Shown here: positions 32,408 to 40,763 of the stretch, in pieces
Layout: every line of letters starts with the position of its first letter
Numbering within the stretch: position 1 is the first letter of the stretch
Assembly (NCBI RefSeq): GCF_000445445.1
Contig: NZ_ASXP01000004.1
Coordinates: forward strand, 620,001-684,000
Reading direction: 5' to 3'
DNA length: 64,000 nucleotides
Source: Sporomusa ovata DSM 2662
GTDB taxonomy: Bacteria; Bacillota; Negativicutes; Sporomusales; Sporomusaceae
Position numbers and translations under genes: made by a program
Notes under the pieces: generated by a model
Told to the model about the DNA's origin: nothing
Seen by the model: the letters and a program-made list of their open reading frames with translations, nothing else
Databases searched by the model: none

Positions 32408-32556
32408 TTACTTTTTTCTCCCATTCCACAGTTCCTCCCGGATTTGCTCTAAATCCGCAAGTAATTCCTCTTCAGAAATTCCCTCTGTATGGACTTCTTT
32501 ACCCATTGAATCAAGAAAATTTCTTAATGCAATTGCATTGTTTAGAGTACCCCTCG
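32408..32556 (-). pseudogene. Antitoxin C-terminal remnant beside repeat R2
   Basis: An open minus-strand frame ends at TAA 32408-32410. It reads NAIALRNFLDSMGKEV and then SEEELLADLEQIREELW, the pattern of small type II antitoxins that end in an acidic EEELL...LEEIR helix. Its 5' part is replaced by repeat R2, and no start codon with a ribosome site is visible. It is probably a gene truncated when R2 inserted or by later deletion. Confidence 0.45.
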
Positions 32557-32706
32557 TAACCTTCCAGCCTTTGCCGGAAAAAACGTTCCGCAGGAAAAAA
32601 GCCGGGCGGTATTCCGTTAAAAAATCCGTACTGTTTGAGCGTAGCGAGTTTACGGATTTTAGGAATAGCGCCCGGCTTTTTAGTTTTTGGAGGCGTTAGG
32701 CCTAGA
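32557..32706. repeat. Structured intergenic repeat, copy R2
   Basis: Shares the CCTTTGCCGG-GGAAAAAACGTTCC start, the nested CCGGGCGGTATTCCG/AGGAATAGCGCCCGG inverted repeat and the GGAGGCGTTAGGCCTAGA end with R1 and R3. It lacks the terminal AAAAGTAA hairpin found in them. Confidence 0.9.
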
Positions 32707-32714
32707 ATGCACAG

Positions 32715-33167
32715 TTATAAAGTCTTTATCAACTTTACATATTTACCATATTCGTCTTCGCCCTCAAAGATGATATTAATAAATCCTTTTTTCACATATA
32801 AATGACGCGCACTAACATTATCAATATCAACTCCAAGTGACATTTCTTTATATCCGAGTTGCTTCGCATAATCGGCAAGGTAATCAACAATTATGCTGCC
32901 AATTCCTTTATTCCGATATCCCGGTTTTACAATCATTCGTGAGAGATAAATTCGTTGACCTTTTATGGTGTAATCTGGATCTCCGTTTTCAAATACAAGC
33001 GCCCCTTCACCAATGAAATCATCATTGACTTTATAGACAAAAACAAGTCTGTTTCCCTCAACTATTTCATTAAACCATTTTTGAGTGTTTGGTTGTTTAT
33101 TCATATTCCATATATTTGAACATTTTTTATAATCTGAAGGAACCAGTTGTTCAATCACATATTCCAT
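32715..33167 (-). CDS. GNAT family N-acetyltransferase
   Basis: About 150 aa with the acetyl-CoA-binding motif A, LSRMIVKPGYRNKGIGSIIVDYL (RxxGxG/A as RNKGIG, ~residue 90), and motif B near DNVSARHLYVKKGF. The substrate is unknown. ATG 33167 is the likely start (GGGTG upstream); longer in-frame ATGs at 33188 and 33239 lack sites. It lies directly downstream of a broken methyltransferase gene and directly beside repeat R2, in a patch of small transferases that looks horizontally acquired. Confidence 0.8.
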   Translation of the reverse strand: MEYVIEQLVPSDYKKCSNIWNMNKQPNTQKWFNEIVEGNRLVFVYKVNDDFIGEGALVFENGDPDYTIKGQRIYLSRMIVKPGYRNKGIGSIIVDYLADYAKQLGYKEMSLGVDIDNVSARHLYVKKGFINIIFEGEDEYGKYVKLIKTL

Positions 33168-33210
33168 ACTAGTAGCACCCACTTTCATACAACAAACATA
33201 ATTAATCTTG

Positions 33211-34147
33211 TCATATGTTACATAATTTTTCACCTTCATAATCCCGTAAGCTGGATAACGGTTTATATCCGTGTGCTATCATCATCATTTCAACAGAAAT
33301 GTCCCACACCTTTTTTCCTGTACGCAGATCATTCAAGCGTTTGGCAAATTTTTGCTCAACTAGGCCGCGCAATTGCTGAATCTCTGCATCACTCCATACT
33401 CTAGGTGCATAATTCTCGGCCAAAACAATAGCATCTAGTGCCACTTGGCGGTTAGATTTAATAAATTTTTCGCGTAGTGACATATCATAGTGGGCGCTGT
33501 CGGCAGCCGATGTTACAGCAATAAAATCCACACTAATATTTTCAAAGCCAACTTCCTCGAAAAAACGGGGTATATCCGCTATAGAGCAAGGGTAGGCACC
33601 CACCTTATTATGTTTTAATGTTGCCTGGGCCGCCGCGGCAACGCGGTCCCACAATTTCTGCTCAATGCCGGAGGAAGGCTGCCAGTTTTCCGGATTAATG
33701 GCTGCTTCTGTCCTTGAACTGATATCGAAACAACTCCTCCGGGACGACATACCCGAAATTGCTCAGCAAGAAAGGCGGCATGGGGAAGGTGTTCAATAAC
33801 CGTATATGAAGTACAAGCATCAAAAACATTGTTTGCAAATGGCAGTGATAATGCGTCGCCTTGAATAAAAGTGCAACTTATACCAAGTGTACTAGCTTTA
33901 TTCTTGGCATATAAATAAAATTCTCATCTCTGTCCAGCCCGGTTATTTTGCTATTGGGCAACCATTCTGCCAGTCGATGACAAAGAAGACCGGGTCCACA
34001 ACCAACCTCTAATATACTCATGCCGTCCTTGAATCCCATCATGTTTATAAAATTATCTTTATTGTCATATCTAAATCGTACACTGCGAGTTCTATACAAA
34101 GTTTCGGCCTTTTGTACATATGTTGACCATATTTGGGATGGATTCAT
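33211..34147 (-). pseudogene. SAM-dependent methyltransferase with two frameshifts
   Basis: ATG 34147 (AAAGGGAGATG upstream) begins a methyltransferase frame with motif I (ILEVGCGPGLLCHRL) and the motif II Asp (ITGLDRDENF). One base is missing near 33917 (T4 on the minus strand, five expected), after which another frame reads LYAKNKASTLGI...GDALSLPFANNVFDACTSYTVIEHLP...CRPGGVVSI. A second one-base loss near 33722 moves to the frame ending at 33211 (SSRTEAAINPENWQ...). Together they make a ~311-aa ubiE/Methyltransf_11-type enzyme. As read, it is non-functional. Confidence 0.8.
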
Positions 34148-34171
34148 AAAAACATCTCCCTTTACAGCCTA

Positions 34172-34879
34172 TCATTTCTTGCAACTCAAAAAATATTGAA
34201 TCATAGGCCCAAACTTTTCCTTTTTATCTATTTCAAAGTAATTTTTCAGCATATCCTCAAATTCTTGAAATGACAGATCAAATTTATCAGGTCTCCCTAA
34301 ATGTTCCTCAATTATCATCATAATTCGGCACTCTGGACTTCCAATGTCAGGAATATCAAGAACTAATTTTCCATTGGGTTTTATGATTCGATGAGCTTCA
34401 ATAATTGCTCTTGCAACAAAATCTTTTTCAAAGTACTCAAGTACTCCTATACATGCTCCAATGTCAAAATAGTTAGTATCAAAGGGTACTTCATGAATAC
34501 TTCCGCAATATAATGATCCAATAGGCAGTTGCTTCTTTGTAACAAACTCATCAAGCAGCTGAATAGTTTTGCTGCTTATATCAACCCCATGATATGTTGA
34601 AGGCCATTTATCATACCCCCGAAACATGAGGTTTAGACAACAGCCAAGATCAATAAATTTCATATTCGTATTGGGCGATAAATAATCTCTAATTTCTTTA
34701 CGATCACTATCTGAAGTCCCACCTTCTATTATCATTTTTTGAAATATAGGATAGTCGGGATCATTTGTAATATACTCTGGTAAATCATTGTATAAATTAA
34801 TACCTTTCTTCCCAAACTCAATAGTTTTATCGTAAGATTTTTCAACTAATTCCAGCTGGTTTTCCATTTTGGCATCCAT
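34172..34879 (-). CDS. SAM-dependent methyltransferase
   Basis: A 235-aa class I methyltransferase. Motif I is degenerate but present (MKFIDLGCCLNLMFRGY, ~residue 85), followed by the acidic VDISSKTIQLLDEF, the GSIHEVPFDTNYFDIGACIGVLEYF motif (post I to II) and PNGKLVLDIPD. The LGCCLNL in place of GxGxG is unusual. ATG 34879 is about 10 nt after AGAGGGG; an in-frame GTG lies inside that site at 34900. The substrate is unknown. It sits between the broken methyltransferase and a GNAT gene. Confidence 0.78.
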   Translation of the reverse strand: MDAKMENQLELVEKSYDKTIEFGKKGINLYNDLPEYITNDPDYPIFQKMIIEGGTSDSDRKEIRDYLSPNTNMKFIDLGCCLNLMFRGYDKWPSTYHGVDISSKTIQLLDEFVTKKQLPIGSLYCGSIHEVPFDTNYFDIGACIGVLEYFEKDFVARAIIEAHRIIKPNGKLVLDIPDIGSPECRIMMIIEEHLGRPDKFDLSFQEFEDMLKNYFEIDKKEKFGPMIQYFLSCKK

Positions 34880-34930
34880 CTTAAGTAAGCCCCTCTTCAC
34901 TTATCTTGGACGTTATACTGCCGGTTTTAA

Positions 34931-35524
34931 TTATTTTAATTGTTTTCGCATAACGATTCCATGTTCAGTTTTTTCATAAATAATAAAACCACAATTTTTA
35001 TACATGTCAACGGGGCCCATAAAATCACGAAACACATTAACAAATTCTATATTTGGATATGCTTCAACATAATCAAAACCGTCGTCAGCCGCATCTTTAC
35101 AAACACGTTCTAACAGTTGTGCAGCAATACCTTTTCTTCTCATATCAGGAGCAATTGTAAAGCAAAATATAGATTTAACTTTATTGTCCGGATTAGGATC
35201 AGTTGCGTTTACTGATGTCATAAACCGTAGCCAGCTAATACAATTTAAACAATCTGATTTTTTATTAGCATTGCACCAACCCACAACCTGACCATCATAA
35301 TATGCCAGATAACCTTTTATTATACCGCTGTTAATGTATTGTATAGCATAATTTCTCCTCTTTTCCGGCGATGAAAAGTCCTTTCCTTCACGATGATCAT
35401 CACTACACCAACACACGCAATAACATCTATCCTCAGCTTCGTTATCTTCATGAGCCACATTTTCAAAAAAGTACAAATAGTCATCCAACAAATCAGGCAT
35501 TAATTTCCGAATCTCAATATTCAT
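34931..35524 (-). CDS. GNAT family N-acetyltransferase
   Basis: A 197-aa GNAT. The N-terminal half contains RCYCVCWC, a Cys-rich turn seen in a group of Firmicute GNATs annotated as YoaP-like, and motif A is FTIAPDMRRKGIAAQLLERV (RRKGIA, ~residue 130). The C-terminal strand MYKNCGFIIYEK is the usual motif B. GAACGGAGGTAATTA precedes ATG 35524. It heads a minus-strand run of transferases (34172, 33211, 32715). The substrate is unknown. Confidence 0.8.
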   Translation of the reverse strand: MNIEIRKLMPDLLDDYLYFFENVAHEDNEAEDRCYCVCWCSDDHREGKDFSSPEKRRNYAIQYINSGIIKGYLAYYDGQVVGWCNANKKSDCLNCISWLRFMTSVNATDPNPDNKVKSIFCFTIAPDMRRKGIAAQLLERVCKDAADDGFDYVEAYPNIEFVNVFRDFMGPVDMYKNCGFIIYEKTEHGIVMRKQLK

Positions 35525-35724
35525 TAATTACCTCCGTTCAAAACTTATCAGTACTTCGTCATATAAAACGAATATGCACTAACCATCTTCTGCTTATCAT
35601 AAAGCTGATGTCCATTTAGGATCGCTTGTTGCAAGGAATATAAAAATCGGTAAATTATAAACATTTAACTATTTTATGTCTTAGTGTGGCATTTGTCAGA
35701 AATATTGGCGTCCCCCTATCTATG

Positions 35725-35758
35725 ATCAGGAGCACCCATTTTACGGGGTGCTCTTGAT
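35725..35758. terminator. Hairpin in the 35525-35801 gap
   Basis: A 13-bp stem (ATCAGGAGCACCC with GGGTGCTCTTGAT, one G-T pair) has an 8-nt loop and lies 44 bp beyond the TctC gene stop. Neither side has a clean T-run. Nothing else recognisable is in this 277-bp gap. Confidence 0.35.
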
Positions 35759-35801
35759 TTGTCGCTTATAATTTGCGCCATCTTTGGCCTCCGGCCCACG
35801 A

Positions 35802-36827
35802 TTAGTTTTTCTGAGCCGCGATAAGTTCTGCAATTCCGGTCTCTTTTACTATTTTCGATAATTTTTTATTATCGGCTATCCATCTGTCACCAAAATCCTC
35901 TGGCCCCAGATACTGGACTGACATTCCCAGTTTCTCCATATTCTCTTTGAACTCAGGGTCATTGACCATTTGCCTTAGTCCGTATGTCAGCCTGGCCTTT
36001 TCCGCCAGCGGCATTTCTTTGGGAGCGGCGATTCCCGTCCAAAAGTTAAAAGCTATATCTATTCCTTGTTCCTTGAAGGTTGGCACATCCTCAAAACCAG
36101 GAATAGTTAATCTATTTTCCTCGGCAACCCCCAGTATTCTGATAGTACCGCTTTTTACATATTCTTTTAGAACGGCCGGATTATATGAAAAAATAAGCTG
36201 AGTATGACCGCCCAAGAGAGCCGCCAAAGATTCTGGTTCACCCCCCCGGAAAGGAACTTGTTTGATAGTAATACCGGTTTCTTTAGCAAACATTTCTCCC
36301 GTAACATGTACCGCTGTGCCCAAACCGTTATGTCCAAATTTGATTTCACCTGGATGCTGTTTAGCATAACTGACTAACTCATTTAAATTCTTCCATGGTT
36401 TGTCAGTAAGACAGGCCACTATTGTAGGTGAAGATACAACCTTCGCTAACGGCTCCAAAGCAGTAGGATAATGGTATCTTGTCTGGCCATAAAGTGGTTG
36501 CAATATTGCACCAACACCAACAACTCCAATGGTATAGCCATCAGGTTTAGCACCAGCAAGCTCATTCATGCCGACGGTGCCTGCACCACCAGGCATATTG
36601 ACTACTACCAGCGGCTGACCCAGATGCTTATAGGCTGACTTTTCCAGTGCCCTTGCTATAATATCTGAACTTGCACTGGCGGCAAACGGCACAATTACTG
36701 TAATGGGTTTTGTCGGATATTTTTCAGAAACCATACTCTCTTTTGCTCCCATGCTACAACCTCCTAGCGTGATTGTCATACCTAATAAGCTGGTAATTAC
36801 AATAAGTAAAAGCCATTTTGAATTCAT
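35802..36827 (-). CDS. Tripartite tricarboxylate transporter substrate-binding protein (TctC/Bug family)
   Basis: A periplasmic/extracytoplasmic solute-binding lipoprotein of about 341 aa. A lipobox (TLGGC, Cys ~residue 24) follows the signal peptide. The Bug-family signatures are PTKPITVIVPFAASASSDIIAR (~residue 40), MPGGAGTVGMNELA and the FGHNGLGTAVHVTGEMFA block. No TctA/TctB membrane genes are adjacent, as is common for orphan Bug proteins. The start is ATG 36827 or ATG 36842; the latter abuts GAGGAG. It may be under the LysR regulator upstream. Confidence 0.88.
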   Translation of the reverse strand: MNSKWLLLIVITSLLGMTITLGGCSMGAKESMVSEKYPTKPITVIVPFAASASSDIIARALEKSAYKHLGQPLVVVNMPGGAGTVGMNELAGAKPDGYTIGVVGVGAILQPLYGQTRYHYPTALEPLAKVVSSPTIVACLTDKPWKNLNELVSYAKQHPGEIKFGHNGLGTAVHVTGEMFAKETGITIKQVPFRGGEPESLAALLGGHTQLIFSYNPAVLKEYVKSGTIRILGVAEENRLTIPGFEDVPTFKEQGIDIAFNFWTGIAAPKEMPLAEKARLTYGLRQMVNDPEFKENMEKLGMSVQYLGPEDFGDRWIADNKKLSKIVKETGIAELIAAQKN

Positions 36828-36914
36828 TAAGCCAGATTCCATCTCCTCTCATAATGGCATCATGGAATGATGCTTTTTCTTGGGGATTCGCTTAGTTGGC
36901 ATCACCTCTTGTAA

Positions 36915-36964
36915 ATTGTGGTATTAATTATAAAATTGTGCAATATTATAATTAATACCACAAT
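36915..36964. promoter_or_regulatory. 19-bp perfect inverted repeat upstream of the TctC gene
   Basis: ATTGTGGTATTAATTATAA (36915-36933) is mirrored exactly at 36946-36964 with a 12-bp spacer. AT-rich, with no T-run. It could be a regulator-binding site or a transcript-end hairpin for the EamA gene. Confidence 0.45.
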
Positions 36965-36998
36965 ATAACAATAAATTCCTGCTTTTTACAAAAATAAG

Positions 36999-37858
36999 TT
37001 AGCCAATAGACAAGGCCGTAAGGCCGCAAAGTATTGCGGTAGCCCCTGCAAGGCGCAGTTTTATGTTTTTTTCAGCAAGAAATTTAGCTCCCATAATAGT
37101 TCCGATTAAAATACTGATTTCTCTTGCCGGTGCGATATAACTTACGGGACTAAAAACCATAGCAGACAAGACCAGAATGTAGGCCAACGGACATAGTATC
37201 GCAACACTTAAAATTTCTAATTTATGAATTTTCCATTGCTCTTTTACGCTGTTCCAATTTCTGAAAGCATAAGGAGTTAACATACATGTCCGGCCTAAAT
37301 TGGCTGACCAATCCAGTAATAGCGGCGGAATCAAAAAAGTGCTAACAGCCAATTTGTCTGAAATCGTGTAGGCGGCAATCACCGTACCACACAGCATGGC
37401 AAAAAGAATAGGTTTATAGGCGGTAGTTTTTTTATTTCCAGGGGATTTCCGGACATTATAATAATTCCCAGTCCAATTAACCCGGCCCCTAGTAGTGCAA
37501 TGAGAGATGGTTGCTCGCCAAGAAACACAATGGCAGCGACGGTCGAAAGCATGGGACCTGTGCCGCGGGCTAAAGGATAGACCAGCGATAAGTCGCCAAC
37601 GGTATATCCCTTGTCCAGTAAGATAAAATACAAAGAATGAAGAGCGGCACTGCCAACCATGAAGGCAAACTGATGCCAGCCGATAACAGGTTGTTGTATA
37701 AATACAATCCACAAGGCTAAGGGCAGATAAATTAAAACCGACATACTGGCGAATAACCAGATAAACGCTGTTCCGCCTGCTGCTCTTTTCGATAGATAGT
37801 TCCATCCGGCATGTGCGAAAGCAGCCACTAGTACAAAAGCAATAGCAAGCCCTGTCAT
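36999..37858 (-). pseudogene. EamA/DMT-family transporter, frameshifted at an A7 tract
   Basis: ATG 37858 (TTGGAGGGATGTAA upstream) starts a drug/metabolite transporter with five or so membrane segments and the ALGAGLIGLGIIIMSG end of the first EamA repeat. The frame then breaks at an A7 run (minus strand ATAAAAAAACTACC, near 37427-37433). The -1 frame carries the second EamA repeat (MLCGTVIAAYTISDK, SPVSYIAPAREISILIG, CGLTALSIG) to a stop at 36999. A one-A gain restores about 286 aa. As read, only the first half is made. Confidence 0.85.
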
Positions 37859-37987
37859 TTACATCCCTCCAATAAAATTGACTAATAGATTCATTCATGA
37901 TAATTTTAAACATATAGATGTTTCTTGTAAAACTTAAATAATTTGTGATTTATATTAATATTTTCTATAATTAGAGGGTGTATATTG

Positions 37988-38890
37988 GTGTATTTTCTTG
38001 GAATTGAGGCTTTTATAGCAATTGTACAGACTCAGAGTATTAGCAAAGCTGCCAATCTGCTGCATCTATCGCAGGCCACCGTAAGTTACCGGCTCAAGAC
38101 ATTGGAAGAAGAGATGGGCGGAGTATTAGTGGAGCGAAAAAAAGGACTAAAAAAAATTAGTCTGACACCTATGGGAGAAAGTTTTTTCAGCATTGCGGAG
38201 CGGTTGGAGGCATTGCGGCGGGAAACGCAAATTTTACAAACTAACGGCCCCCAATTGGCCCTTTCCATTAGTGTTGCTGAAAGTTTGAGTCATTTTATAT
38301 TGCCTCCTGTTTATCATCGACTCCAACAATATTCTCCGCCGATACGTCTGCAAATTCGCACCCAGCATACACAGGAAGCTTTTCATAGCATTGAAAACCG
38401 TGAAATGGACGTGGCATTTGTGGTGCGTGAGATTGTATCGCCAAGTGTTACTGTTAAACCAGTTTTTACAGAAGATATGGTCTTGTTGCGTTTGGCGGCT
38501 CCTGAGCGGCAGACTGGTGACAGTGTTGATAAAAAAGACCTAAATCCTTGCTATGAAATCTATATCAATTTAAATAAAGAATTTCAATTTAAACATGACC
38601 AATGGTGGGACCCTGCCTGTCCATCGCGTATTCATTTGGATAATGCGGGTCTGCTTCCCGTCTTTCTGAAGGATAGGCAACATTGGGCCATTGTTCCTGC
38701 TTCCGTAGGGAAGCAGCTTATTCAGTCCAACCCGTTTGTACTTCAAAAGTTATCTGAGAAAATACCAGGGTGGCGATGTTTGCAAGTGATTCACAAATTT
38801 CCCAATGAGTCCACTATGAGAAGTATTCGTATTCTTGATCAATATCTCCAAGAGACTTTTGGCGTATTTCAATCCAGGTCTGCTTTTTGA
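37988..38890 (+). CDS. LysR-family transcriptional regulator
   Basis: A 300-aa LTTR. The winged helix is FIAIVQTQSISKAANLLHLSQATVSYRLKTLEEE (residues ~8-42). The effector-binding domain is recognisable as a periplasmic-binding fold (LALSISVAESLSHF, VAFVVREI). GTG 37988 lies 7 nt after GAGGGTG and gives the usual N-terminus; TTG 37985 is an alternative. It is divergent from the EamA transporter and likely controls it, possibly the TctC gene as well. Confidence 0.88.
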   Translation: MYFLGIEAFIAIVQTQSISKAANLLHLSQATVSYRLKTLEEEMGGVLVERKKGLKKISLTPMGESFFSIAERLEALRRETQILQTNGPQLALSISVAESLSHFILPPVYHRLQQYSPPIRLQIRTQHTQEAFHSIENREMDVAFVVREIVSPSVTVKPVFTEDMVLLRLAAPERQTGDSVDKKDLNPCYEIYINLNKEFQFKHDQWWDPACPSRIHLDNAGLLPVFLKDRQHWAIVPASVGKQLIQSNPFVLQKLSEKIPGWRCLQVIHKFPNESTMRSIRILDQYLQETFGVFQSRSAF

Positions 38891-38986
38891 AGAAGAACGG
38901 CTATATGAAACTGATATCCTGCTTTCATCTGATTTGTATTCCTATACAATAAATTTTTATTAATCCGATTTTAATCATGTAATTAC

Positions 38987-39015
38987 TTGATAATAGTTAG
39001 ATTTCATAGTATAAT
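38987..39015 (+). promoter_or_regulatory. Promoter of toxin-antitoxin locus 2
   Basis: TTGATA (38987-38992), 17 nt, TATAAT (39010-39015), 30 bp before the antitoxin ATG. Confidence 0.75.
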
Positions 39016-39045
39016 ATATTCATCTATAAGTAAAGGATGGTTTTT

Positions 39046-39339
39046 ATGGTAAAAATTCGTCCAATGACGGACCTCTCGAAAAAAATGAATGAAATTGAGG
39101 ACCTTTGTGTGACTCAAAATTTACCCGTTTTTATCACGAAAAATGGCTCAGAACGTTTGGTTGTTATGAGTCATGACTATTATGAAAAACTACAAGCGGA
39201 GCTTGCCATGTATAAAAAACTCATAATTGCCGAAGGGGAAAGTCGTAGGAGCGAAATGCTTGATTTTAATCAAGTAATGGATGACATCGACTCTACGCTA
39301 AAGGAGCAAATGAATGGAGATCAACAAATATCAGGTTAA
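39046..39339 (+). CDS. Phd/YefM-type antitoxin
   Basis: A 97-aa antitoxin with the Phd/YefM fold start (VKIRPMTDLSKKMNEIED), the second strand PVFITKNGSERLVVMSHDYYEKL and an acidic C-terminal tail that wraps the toxin. ATG 39046 is preferred because GTAAAGGATGG places it 8 nt from the site; ATG 39037 touches it. It overlaps the toxin gene by 26 bp. It is paralogous to the antitoxin at 31033-31344. Confidence 0.9.
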   Translation: MVKIRPMTDLSKKMNEIEDLCVTQNLPVFITKNGSERLVVMSHDYYEKLQAELAMYKKLIIAEGESRRSEMLDFNQVMDDIDSTLKEQMNGDQQISG

Positions 39340-39628
39340 AATTGCTCCTGAAGCAGCTAAAGATTTAAAAGAAATCATGCTTTACATTGCACGTCAAAAC
39401 CCACGAGCGGCTCAAAACCTTGCGCAGACGATCAGGAATAAGATTAATAGTGTCTTAGGCACGAATCCTTTTCTATGTCCCATTGTTACCCACTACCCCG
39501 GTTTAATGGCAGCACAATACAGGCATTTGGTAATACATAAAAATTACACTGTCTTATTCGTAATTATGGGACAAACTGTTGAAGTCAGACATATAATGCA
39601 TAATAAAAGAGACTTTAACCTCCTGTAA
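39314..39628 (+). CDS. ParE/RelE-type toxin
   Basis: A 104-aa ParE-like toxin, intact in this locus. It has the family pattern KIAPEAAKDLKEIMLYIARQ, then YRHLVIHKNYTVLFVI and a C-terminal VRHIMHNKRDFNLL. Whether it is a gyrase poison (ParE) or an mRNA interferase (RelE) cannot be read from sequence. ATG 39314 follows AGGAG 7 nt upstream. The TAA stop at 39626-39628 is shared with the first bases of repeat R3. Confidence 0.9.
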   Translation: MEINKYQVKIAPEAAKDLKEIMLYIARQNPRAAQNLAQTIRNKINSVLGTNPFLCPIVTHYPGLMAAQYRHLVIHKNYTVLFVIMGQTVEVRHIMHNKRDFNLL

Positions 39629-39809
39629 CCCCCCGGCCTTTGCCGGAAAAAACGTTCCGCAGGAGAAAAGCCGGGCGGTATTCCGTTAAAAAATCCGTAC
39701 TGTTTGAGCATAGCGAGTTTACGGATTTTAGGAATATCGCCCGGCTTTTCAGCTATTAGAGGCGTGGGCCTGGACCTTTTGTTACTATTGGGGCAATGCC
39801 AAAAGTAAT
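39627..39809. repeat. Structured intergenic repeat, copy R3
   Basis: A full copy. It has the CCGGCCTTTGCCGG stem, the nested CCGGGCGGTATTCCG inverted repeat, GGGCCTGGA and the closing TTACTATTGGGGC...AAAAGTAA hairpin. It begins inside the stop codon of the ParE toxin at 39626-39628. Between it and the hslO terminator nothing else is seen. Confidence 0.9.
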
Positions 39810-39835
39810 ATCCCTCACGGAGTTCACAATAATGT

Positions 39836-39870
39836 AAAAAAACCAGCGATAGCTACACCGCTGGTTTTTA
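39836..39870 (-). terminator. Rho-independent terminator of hslO
   Basis: CCAGCG/CGCTGG stem-loop with A/T runs; on the minus strand it is followed by T7. It starts 9 bp after the hslO stop. Confidence 0.88.
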
Positions 39871-39878
39871 TTCGCTTA

Positions 39879-40742
39879 TTATCCGATTTCCTGCAAAATA
39901 GCAGTAAGTTCCAGGGCGGAAAAATGGTACTTTTCGCTGCAAAAGTGACAACAGACTTCTGCCTGGCCTTCAATAATCATTGCTTTAATTTCGTCAGCGC
40001 CAAGACTAATGAGCATATTTTCCACTCTTTCCCGGGAACATTGACAGTTAAATGTTAGTTCCAGGGAGTCATAAAAGGTGATTGGCAGTCCGGCAAATAG
40101 CATTTCTAAGATCCCTTTAGCATCTTTTCCATTACTAATCATTTGGGAAATTGGCGGCAACTGTCGGAGGTTATCTTCCAGCTGAGCCAGTGCAGTTTCT
40201 TTGGCACCTGGCAATGCCTGAATAAAAAATCCGCCTGCCGCCGCTACAGTTGTGTCAGGGGCAATCAAAACGCCTAACGCAACGCTTGACGGCGTCTGTT
40301 CTGATACGGCAAGGTACTGGGTTATATCTTCCGCTATTTCGCCTGAGACTAGTTCTGCACTGCCTGTAAAGGGCTGCTTGAGGCCAACAAAGCGGGTGAC
40401 ATAGATGTGCCCTTTCCCTACAGCCTGTCCGACATCCCATTTACCCTGCTTAAGTGGCAGATCGACAAAGGGATTTTTGACATAACCACGTACTGAGCCA
40501 TCAGGATAGGCATCAGCCACGATCTCTTGTAACGGCCCGTCGCCAGATATCCTTACCGTTATACTTTCCGCTGTTTTTAAGTTAGCAGCCAATAATAATG
40601 CCCCTGTCATGGTGCGCCCCAGCGCAGCTGTAGCTGTAGGATAACAAGTATGCCGCCCCCGTGCTTCTTCCACTAGATTAGTGGTAATAGCCGCAAAGGC
40701 ACGAATTCCGGGCGCTGTCGCCCGGATAAGGTGGTCGTGCAT
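39879..40742 (-). CDS. hslO: Redox-regulated chaperone Hsp33
   Basis: Holdase activated by disulfide formation. The C-terminal zinc switch is CQC (NCQCSRERVENML, ~residue 234) and CHFC (VCCHFCSEKYHF, ~residue 265). N-terminal blocks are HDHLIRATAPGIRAFAA and ALGRTMTGALLLAANLK. It is 287 aa, standard length. CGGAGGTTTAAGAAACT precedes ATG 40742. The terminator follows. Downstream of yfcE on the same strand with a 21-bp gap. Confidence 0.95.
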   Translation of the reverse strand: MHDHLIRATAPGIRAFAAITTNLVEEARGRHTCYPTATAALGRTMTGALLLAANLKTAESITVRISGDGPLQEIVADAYPDGSVRGYVKNPFVDLPLKQGKWDVGQAVGKGHIYVTRFVGLKQPFTGSAELVSGEIAEDITQYLAVSEQTPSSVALGVLIAPDTTVAAAGGFFIQALPGAKETALAQLEDNLRQLPPISQMISNGKDAKGILEMLFAGLPITFYDSLELTFNCQCSRERVENMLISLGADEIKAMIIEGQAEVCCHFCSEKYHFSALELTAILQEIG

Positions 40743-40763
40743 AGTTTCTTAAACCTCCGGATA

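Noticed and set aside
40255..40440. Internal frame in hslO
   Set aside because: Alternate-frame shadow of the Hsp33 gene.
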